Assembly: GCA_003402745.1 (NCBI GenBank)
Contig: QQND01000009.1
Location: 1-49,767 of the forward strand
Direction: 5' to 3'
Origin: Verrucomicrobiota bacterium
GTDB lineage: Bacteria > Verrucomicrobiota > Verrucomicrobiia > Chthoniobacterales > Chthoniobacteraceae
Length of the DNA: 49,767 nt
In this document: positions 46,901-49,767 of the stretch, in pieces
Layout of the letters: the number at the start of each line of letters is the position of its first letter
How positions within the stretch are numbered: position 1 is the first letter of the stretch
Position numbers and translations under genes: made by a program
The notes under the pieces: model-generated
What the model saw: only the letters and a program-made list of their open reading frames with translations
Told to the model about the DNA's origin: nothing
The model's database searches: none

Positions 46901-49767
46901 CGGTTGCTTGCGCAGCCAGGGGACTTGTGAAAACAGGATTCTGGGGGCTCACCACAAAAACCACAGAAGCGCTCCCAAAGCCTCCCGCGTTGTAGGCTTT
47001 GATAGTCGTCGTCACCCCTGCAACCGGCGTCTGAACGGTCGGCGTTCCCGAAATCAAACCCGTAGCAGGGTTGAGAGAAAGACCGGCAGGAAGGCCCGCC
47101 GCCTCAAATCTCGTGGCGTCGTTAGCCGCCGTCGTCACCTGGTAGGAGAAGGTACCACCCACAACAGCGAATGCATTCAACGCGTTGTTGATGGTCGGCG
47201 CCTGCGGCAGGACGGTGATCTGCAGCGTTGCAGATCCAGCGCTCGTGTCGGGCAAAATCGCATTCGATGCCGAAAGCACCACAGCTGCCGTCCCAGTCGC
47301 AATTGGAACGCCGGAAATCAAACCAGTCCGCTCATTCAGAACCAAGCCGGAGGGTAAGGAAGCTGCGCCAAATTTGTCCGGAGCGTGGGTCGCCGTAATC
47401 TGATATCGGAAGACCTCTCCGACCTTGAGGATCGCGTTGAGCGGACTGGTGACAACCGGCAGCATTTGCAGCGTCGCCGACGCACTGGAGACGGAAAGTG
47501 TGCCCGACTGTATCGTCACCCGATATGTTCCAGTGCTCAACGCCCCAACAGACCCCACCGCCAAGGACGCTCCTGTCCCACCCGCCACCAAGGAACCGTT
47601 GCGCAGCCACTGATAGGACACAGGCGCAGAGCCGCCAACGCCCACCGCGAACGTGTGGGAGCCGCCCTCGGCAACACTCTTGCTCAACGGCTGCGAGGCA
47701 ATCGATACCACGCTCACCAATCCGGCAGACACGACGCTCGTCTGCCCACCCTGCGTCACACGGGCCGTGTACTCCCCGTCATCACCTGCAGACAAATTGG
47801 GAAGAACCAAAAGGGCGGATACCGCATTTTGGAGCAATTGGCCGTTTCTGTACCATTGCACCGTCCCCGATTTGGAAAGATTTTCCAAGGAGAAGGAAAC
47901 CCCCTCTCCTTCGGCAAACACCGTACGCGCTGGGTTGCGAGCGATGCCCTGAGTCAGCAATAATGAAACGGTGTTGTTTCCCCACACAAGGCTCGCGTCG
48001 TACAAGCCAAACTTTGTGTCAGAGAGCACCAGGCCCGACGTGGGCGCATTATTTTGGTTAAACGATAACAGCGTGTAACTCCCAACCGCAGGCAGACTGC
48101 CCGTTTGCGCGAGGCTGAGCTTGATCGTGTTTGTGCCGGACAATGAGAGTCCATTGGGATTGGCAACGACAATCCCGTCGCTGTTGAGCGGAGAACTGAG
48201 GCGGAAATTCAATTCCACTCCCCCAGAGAGCTTGAGGCCGCCAAGGGTCAGTTTTCCTGGAGCCGCCGCACTGCCTGGGCTGAGAATTCCACCGGCTGCG
48301 ACTGTCACGGTGGCCGCCGTGGAACCGGAACCCGCCAGCGTCGCACCCGGCGCGAGGAATACCGCCCCCGCATTGGAGCTTTGACCCGACAGCAGGAGCG
48401 TTCCAGCGTCGATCCAGGTGTCTCCAGCGTAGGTATTTTCGCCGGACAGCGTAAGCATCGCATTGCCAGCCTTCACAAGGGAACCACCACTCCCGGAAAC
48501 TCTCCCGGCGTACGCAGAATCCACAAGCGTGTTGATGGTGAGCGTGCCCCCGTTGAGATACACCGCTCCGGAACCATTCAGAGAGGCAATTTTCTGGTCC
48601 CCCGAAACCCGCAGAGAGGCCGCCGATTCCAGCGAAACCCGAGCGGCGTTGGCCGAGGCTCCTGGTGCGAGAACCAGAGTGCGTCCTGCATCCACAGCCC
48701 CAACTTCCAAGGTGCCCGCAGTAATTTTAGCGGCTCCCAGATAAGCAAGACCCTGCTCCAAGAACAAACTCCCATTGCCCTCCTTGACTAAAACTGCGGC
48801 TGCGCTGCCTGCGGACACGATCCCTTTCACTTTCAGACTGGATTCGGCCGAGATTCTGAAGGCCGTCTCCCGGGCTAGGAACACGCTGGCGTCGATAGAG
48901 TGACTCCCGCCAGAGGCCGCTACTCCGAGCGCTCCAGAGTAGGCGCTGCCGATCGTTCCCGTAAGCGCCAATGTGCCTCCACCCAAGAGCGAGATCGCAC
49001 CAGAACCGCCAAGCGTGAGGGCGGCCAGGTTCAGCGTCGTTCCTACGCCAGGCAGGGTAATGGTTGTCTGGACCGTGCCTGTGGCAAAACTGGCTGTATC
49101 GCCCGCCGCAATGCTAGCCGCGCCGTCCAACCCCGGCCGGCCGCCCGCCACGCTCCAATTTGTCCAATCCGTCCAGGAACCCGCGGTGCCGCCATTCCAA
49201 ACGCCTTGTCCGTTGTAGACGATCCCCTGCACTTGCGCCGTTTGCGTTCCCAATCCCACCGGCAAGAGGCCCGTGCCGTTCTGACCCTGCGAAACCAAAC
49301 CGAAGCTCAATGTCCCAGTCTTGAGACCTGGCGTGCTCATCTCTGCACCCGAATAGTTCACGCTCAAAACCGACCCTGCCCCAGCGGCAAACGTGCCAGA
49401 CCCATTGAGGACAGAAAGCGGCCCCTGAGCGGTGGTCGTGACTCGCAGATCATCCGAATAGCCATCCTGCAATCCGCCGTTGCCCATGGAAAGCGTTCCC
49501 CCGCCGAAGGAGGTTCCGCCAAGACGAACCCGCCCCAAATCGACAACCGTGGCTCCCAAGGACAACGAGCCCAAGCGGTACACCTTGCCGCTCGCCGTCA
49601 AGGTCTGTGAACCGCTGCTCAGAGCGCTCAACCCGCTGGTGCCCGTGCCGTCGGACGCGTAGTTCGCAACCACCGTCCCACTCTTCGCTCCAGCCGTCGC
49701 CGTCCCGCCCAAGGCCACCTGCAAGCTCGAGGCGCTGCTGCCCGCCGACAACAGACTCAACGTGCCG
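34980..49767 (-). CDS. Giant Ig-domain surface protein (5' end outside window)
   Basis: At least 4,928 residues in one unbroken frame that runs off the right edge; the N-terminus and any signal peptide are missing. Domain order from the visible N-terminal end: autotransporter-associated beta-strand repeats (49767 to about 47930), two Ig-like domains, seven He_PIG cadherin-like domains (about 47460-45690), then roughly 36 Ig-like domains of ~90 residues with the recurring YQWRKDG...L and DAG.Y.V.VSN motifs, and a unique C-terminal region (about 35530-34980: ADWWVYWVEAAASL to LSRELAAIAGE). No beta-barrel, LPXTG, PEP-CTERM or type IX signal is seen at the C-terminus. Bacterial Ig and PATR domains usually belong to adhesins or outer surface filaments; extracellular location is inferred. 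The gene is nearly free of cysteine. Downstream it is followed by a 217-base spacer before resB. Confidence 0.97.
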   Translation of the reverse strand, partial: GTLSLLSAGSSASSLQVALGGTATAGAKSGTVVANYASDGTGTSGLSALSSGSQTLTASGKVYRLGSLSLGATVVDLGRVRLGGTSFGGGTLSMGNGGLQDGYSDDLRVTTTAQGPLSVLNGSGTFAAGAGSVLSVNYSGAEMSTPGLKTGTLSFGLVSQGQNGTGLLPVGLGTQTAQVQGIVYNGQGVWNGGTAGSWTDWTNWSVAGGRPGLDGAASIAAGDTASFATGTVQTTITLPGVGTTLNLAALTLGGSGAISLLGGGTLALTGTIGSAYSGALGVAASGGSHSIDASVFLARETAFRISAESSLKVKGIVSAGSAAAVLVKEGNGSLFLEQGLAYLGAAKITAGTLEVGAVDAGRTLVLAPGASANAARVSLESAASLRVSGDQKIASLNGSGAVYLNGGTLTINTLVDSAYAGRVSGSGGSLVKAGNAMLTLSGENTYAGDTWIDAGTLLLSGQSSNAGAVFLAPGATLAGSGSTAATVTVAAGGILSPGSAAAPGKLTLGGLKLSGGVELNFRLSSPLNSDGIVVANPNGLSLSGTNTIKLSLAQTGSLPAVGSYTLLSFNQNNAPTSGLVLSDTKFGLYDASLVWGNNTVSLLLTQGIARNPARTVFAEGEGVSFSLENLSKSGTVQWYRNGQLLQNAVSALLVLPNLSAGDDGEYTARVTQGGQTSVVSAGLVSVVSIASQPLSKSVAEGGSHTFAVGVGGSAPVSYQWLRNGSLVAGGTGASLAVGSVGALSTGTYRVTIQSGTLSVSSASATLQMLPVVTSPLNAILKVGEVFRYQITATHAPDKFGAASLPSGLVLNERTGLISGVPIATGTAAVVLSASNAILPDTSAGSATLQITVLPQAPTINNALNAFAVVGGTFSYQVTTAANDATRFEAAGLPAGLSLNPATGLISGTPTVQTPVAGVTTTIKAYNAGGFGSASVVFVVSPQNPVFTSPLAAQATVGKVFSYQMTAEGASGYLARNLPSGLSFNYQTGVISGVFPVQGDVVLSLEAYNTGGSTAANLAVRIVPEMPVIGGPLAFSAQVGAPFVYNINATNSPTSYAVTGLPAWLSLDPAKGLLSGTPTSAGSVSLGLQATNAGGTGRATLALSVTPQLVAPVLSGVLTLNVPAGMALSYAIQASNSPKTYFAESLPEGLVLNATTGFIAGIPTVPGTYSVTLGAANAAGKGNAVLVLKVLPQVPVLGSGLAATAVVGSAFRFQISATNQPTKYAATALPLGLSLNAATGLVSGTPIAAGSAAVTVTAFNDGGSASAPLSLTVLPPAPLFANVSTALATAGVAFNYQILVSKGAVLRYSAQGLPTGLVLNEATGRISGTTVEIGAKDVLLSATNDSGTTTGYLTLTVAPALPKFIVQPSASILASWGDAPLLTAQAEGIPSPTYQWKLNGAVLVGGGTNASLQLPKSAKVGIERYSVVATNSAGSVESTVAIVDHRAFAASAPTLTVGGASAGGAAVGLFPGQAFVLSANFAATPTQDAAYQWYQNGVLIPGATGPTYGKAAASSADIASYRVEVSLAGVSVQSPERRVEQGTPIVRITPPGAIVAEGGSQTFTASVLNAEFLGSPSIEYVWRRNGLECARGASLNLATIRRLDAGVYDLEVKVAGYGTTNDRALLQVPTLDVLTQPTGATVLEGQALTLSGSVATTGGSLSYVWRRNGIPLVGAQAAGFTGSNTPTLRLPSFAAAQAGVYDFVVSGTVLGQSLSAVSAPAPVNALEAVTLDGKLFDAQARSIRPGQPLGLEVNIAEGTGPYVYQWYRTTNGVDIALEDGLAGSQIINGARSARLIVSSTDKNEALTGSYKVSVANGVYAQANAPLNRWVGGTRAVSSALVIARLMAPPAGLAVRSSLAGPYNIGSSVTLSVAGLEASGDFRFQWRRNGLPVANATTGTLAVSIDKAEKAASYDVVVSNDAGASTATAYLIELSKAPAVLLTPLLPVTLLEGQRLEWNSFSVSGDDLTKQWTRVSPLPVRTGSLTGNTLVIGAASPSDSGTYTFKAFNSSSEVTSSATLRVLQKVRILAGPVASGLLTPGETAVYQVSAAGGDLSLVGGDIKYQWLRDGQVVAGANETLFRLASVSTSDNKVSLTARAYVQDPLTGVVLHSATSSPVVLAVRQPVQIVAQPEALAAELGSTAVLSVVATGSELTYQWRKNGEVISGGTQASLVLKVSETTGGAYAVTVRNSTSSVVSNVTNVDVRIPVRVTLQPVSKSINAGNKVQFRVEAAGSGPLFYQWRKDGKALVDNGTISGTRSDTLLIASADASFEGQYDVVVSNHIGNPEVSLAANLNVSNSLEIITQPVGRTLLSGGSVSLSVSAKGTTGLRYQWRRNGLSLAGATYPTLVLAKVTAAQSGDYDVVVTSGPLDVASQTAALNVYDAVSLVELPQAVTNLVPDNEAAPQAVTQLRASVSGGAAVKTWEWYRNGERISTGTGGASSVFNVTAVDAPAAYHVVVRSTVNVGGTLIDLGTATSPAVRVSLLQKVRLLNAPSGVVANNGGSASLTVSAQGGGQLAYQWERERGGRWNALAGATSETLSFAGLRSSDAGGYRVTVSNARGGVISAAAELVVREIDVILQQPVSVAANSGNAVQFEVVAAGSGLAYQWRKDGRVLPGATASRLSLPAIQGVDAGAYDVVVTHAYGTSVSNAALLTVNQAPLVTVPPSSVAVAAGNRVTLTVRATGTETLRYKWRRNGVFLAGAPDKAFLIIENAKETDAGVYDVLVENVAGSQTSGSAVVTVLSGVSIVQHPITQKSSPGQTVRFSVFANGSPMSGTGSLGYRWRKDGVALVDEPDRISGAASETLVLSLVEGASSSSPGSNGMYDVVVSNDINTAVSLGAMLTVQTAPNITTHPQSLAVNKGDTARFSVVLDERAPAVLSWFRRGAAQSSRNGVLVASGVSREYVISKVDPDKDYGIYWVVASNEYGETSSREFSLAGLDIAIPEELSVDAAGNVQRTLSASSTAVVARQVDCARGDRVALPFTAVLTEQEGVSYNFQWRLNGAAIADGLRFSGVNTKTLSLLAASDADGGVYDLLVTAVSGGVEKRQFAVRTTRVSVLQPPEVSGLADIVARPGQPVVFAPVVRPAKAGAALKFQWYVNGVLQNGITGATFTISSAAYENAGTYGFEVTDIYGTRKVEAKLSVASPLKVKPLPQLLQVETRAFTTLEVSAAGNAADGVIRYQWRFNGTPIRGAVASKLTLASVLSSNAGVYDVLVSNSFERVVSSPCEMRVSAPWSFVAQPAASTTVNPEEPVRLSFALSRTDSTSIQWFRGVGRSAQVLSGQTQSTLQLDKVQPSDDAIYFAVVTTPRGRMTTAMSRLIVNRRVVITQQPQSRTLNPASPVTFAAAAEGTGPFSYQWLRDGIPVPGATKSTLTLPSVVAADSGMYQLLVRNVVSTTGVLSNAAVLTVEAPPVILTEPADVKLLSGGTAVFSVGATGSGSLTYQWRRNGIEIPGATASAYTRQAVNAFDSGSFDCLVTKVIGTQTIGSTVSRRALLQVVDPVKIVSVPASLSAAVTGDVNRSAAFRVIASGGGPLVYTWVKLGATSASDTVLSTTGDTLSWAAVTAQDLGEYRVTVSGPVGASATVSGIRLGDARTSAFSRQPQGVTGFEGKTLTLTAQAAPGYTISKWQRVGTNATTGALKITDLSAGLNSGSLSFGTLSTADTGYYRAVAVSSGSVEVVSDSALVFVNVADPVYEAGFRDLSYNVERLKVNQTILVNEGDDVNFPLSAEGEGLVFEWSKDKSVLPATARGVGTAILNLRSVGIEDAGVYTATVKTPRGDGTFAASQSVPWTLAVRALPRVKADPLSLQTLLPGAKAVLSIAALVTKDTTFQWFFRRSGTSLWVPVPGATSGSESDSTCVLESVQKTDEGDYRVELSNAAGTVVSESGAVRVMDPVSVTLSANAFVNPGGTLTLMASTTGDLQDNHLFAFYRQSNITGRWEALKSQASGTLEISSVSESQQASYKVRAFGKVNNAVDSAPVKVIVNDPVVFAAGTATRALALAKGERAVFKVSALGSDVRYQWYFKSLASGTWTATNVTSDTYTIPAIVSEDAGAYGMRISNSFSEAPEAGKDPLEIVRLSVNTPPSVRIVSPVAGVVQSAVGASFLLQAVLSDSAAGSVNYQWRKDGRSISGASGSVLQMGSSVGISFSKAALGLLDAGYYDVVVSNSFGSTLSAGVLLVVYPNPVFKTQPDSVLGSVGGTATLRTVVTGAGTLSFSWERQILGGSWTAVERGTQPALSLRELGAADDGSLYRVRVSNEFGNVLSETATLRVSGLTDLNFETPPALVSGTASALVAGQAGVKLAALVSDKSGSTALTYRWRKDGLDVFEATAKRTVSGGSYLLSYELPTVTNDTDGVYDVTVTNGATFAGSQGVALVVDPKIDAFEVPQTIAPGNVAKLSVTVRNAASGKYDYSWYRNGTVVSDGSLFSGALTSELILKAAPATWTTDSQFKVVVRNRQTNATMESVTRALGVLAPVSITTQPQAVSLDEGTAFSLNVAASGGGELKYQWTRDGLELAGETLPRLVRGTAEAADGGLYQVRVSNAVGSVYSDLAAVNVQAKLGVSLAASDAVPLGGAVNLLARVSGIRSASDLLEYQWTLNGKVLANASSGQYRISSASLLDGGSYIVTVTRKETGEKVASNAALLEIKRVPVVVVAPVSRVVVDGANSTVNFAVVVSSDTTVSYQWSKDSVLIPNANTSSYRIAGAAVANAGQYTVRITNAAGSVETSARLSVLGAGSKLTPGVTAGSTGTIFARADWWVYWVEAAASLSSNNRNGYYLLERGTLTVGGTTTVVPGRSLWVWGSASKLMQVPVAYEWAASEQVVQDGAASDRNEFSVVADRLPAASFTLAGKLEGVGEAALYGAPEVAKGAYNGDTEPLSVSLAWDAEQVAMFQGTGSPSSLREMEEMLKESLSRELAAIAGE
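35530..45690 (-). repeat. Array of about 36 Ig-like domains in the giant protein
   Basis: Each unit of about 80-100 codons has the pattern 'P.. ..V..G....L.V.A.G...L.YQWRKDG..L.GA....L.L......DAG.Y.V.VSN..G'. Units are diverged from each other, so the array is old and not a recent tandem expansion. The disulphide cysteines of animal Ig domains are absent. Boundaries are approximate. Confidence 0.85.
45690..47460 (-). repeat. Seven He_PIG (cadherin-like) domains in the giant protein
   Basis: Seven units of about 82-87 codons with the pattern '..VG..F.Y.I.A......Y.A..LP.GL.LN..TGLISGTP...G...V.L.A.N..G....L...V.P..P'. The TGLISGTP core and the N-x-GG turn identify the putative-Ig He_PIG family. 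Boundaries are approximate. Confidence 0.88.
47930..49767 (-). repeat. Autotransporter-associated beta-strand repeat region of the giant protein
   Basis: Gly/Ser/Ala-rich strands with PATR-type cores: KEGNGSLFLEQGLAYLGAAK, KAGNAMLTLSGENTYAGDT followed by IDAGTLLLSG, and GSGSTAATVTVAAGGILSPG. Such repeats form beta-helices. WNGGTAGSWTDWTNWS before them is the usual opening of this region. The part nearest the window edge (residues 1-150) is a Gly-rich beta domain of uncertain type. Confidence 0.85.

Noticed and set aside
48900-49610. 236-codon + frame inside the giant gene
   Set aside because: Antisense to PATR repeats, Arg-rich and without recognisable features.
34980-49767. CRISPR or recent tandem-repeat array in the giant gene
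   Set aside because: The repeats are diverged protein domains, not identical short repeats with spacers.

Overview
The window looks like a chromosomal segment of a Verrucomicrobiota bacterium; this assignment is inference from gene families. The supporting signs are a secreted dehydrogenase-like protein with calcium loops, HEAT repeats and a C-terminal haem domain of the Pirellula/Verrucomicrobium type, a giant Ig-domain surface protein with autotransporter-associated beta-strand repeats, a 22-23 residue LRR-like repeat protein of a kind common in PVC bacteria, system II cytochrome c assembly genes, and fairly high GC. No rRNA, tRNA or CRISPR array was seen.

Layout. Positions 1 to about 11,100 form an accessory region rich in unknown, repetitive and broken genes. 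It holds a fragment of a Trp-rich repeat protein, a NADAR-domain protein, a group II intron reverse transcriptase relic, an orphan protein, palindromic repeats, a gene broken by several frameshifts, an LRR-like protein, a small orphan, a site-2-protease-type membrane peptidase, a 903-residue protein with two kinds of repeat, an SplB-like radical-SAM protein without the usual cysteine motif, and a VapC toxin relic. From about 11,130 rightward the genes are intact and mostly core: an MFS transporter, the dehydrogenase/HEAT/cytochrome c protein, ppnP, a triple FKBP isomerase, ilvD, a small membrane protein, msrB, hflX, a very long coiled-coil protein, a HupE/UreJ-type membrane protein, a small secreted protein with a strong terminator, gmd, a conserved hypothetical, a LysM protein, accA, ccsA and resB. 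The last 14.8 kb is one giant reverse-strand gene whose 5' end lies outside the window.

How the genes fit together. resB and ccsA (3 bases apart) make the haem-attachment machine that the CxxCH domain of the 12634-15987 protein would need. The FKBP protein and MsrB both carry export signals and suggest folding and oxidative-repair functions outside the cytoplasm. accA (fatty acid synthesis) follows the LysM envelope protein by 4 bases, and gmd supplies GDP-fucose-type sugars for surface polysaccharide. The giant adhesin-like protein adds to the cell-surface theme.

Most worth a second look are the left-hand accessory genes: the Trp-rich repeat family present in two places, the NADAR protein beside mobile-element debris, the radical-SAM-like protein lacking its cluster motif, and the multi-frameshift gene. 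I did not find a complete new system that I can claim with confidence.
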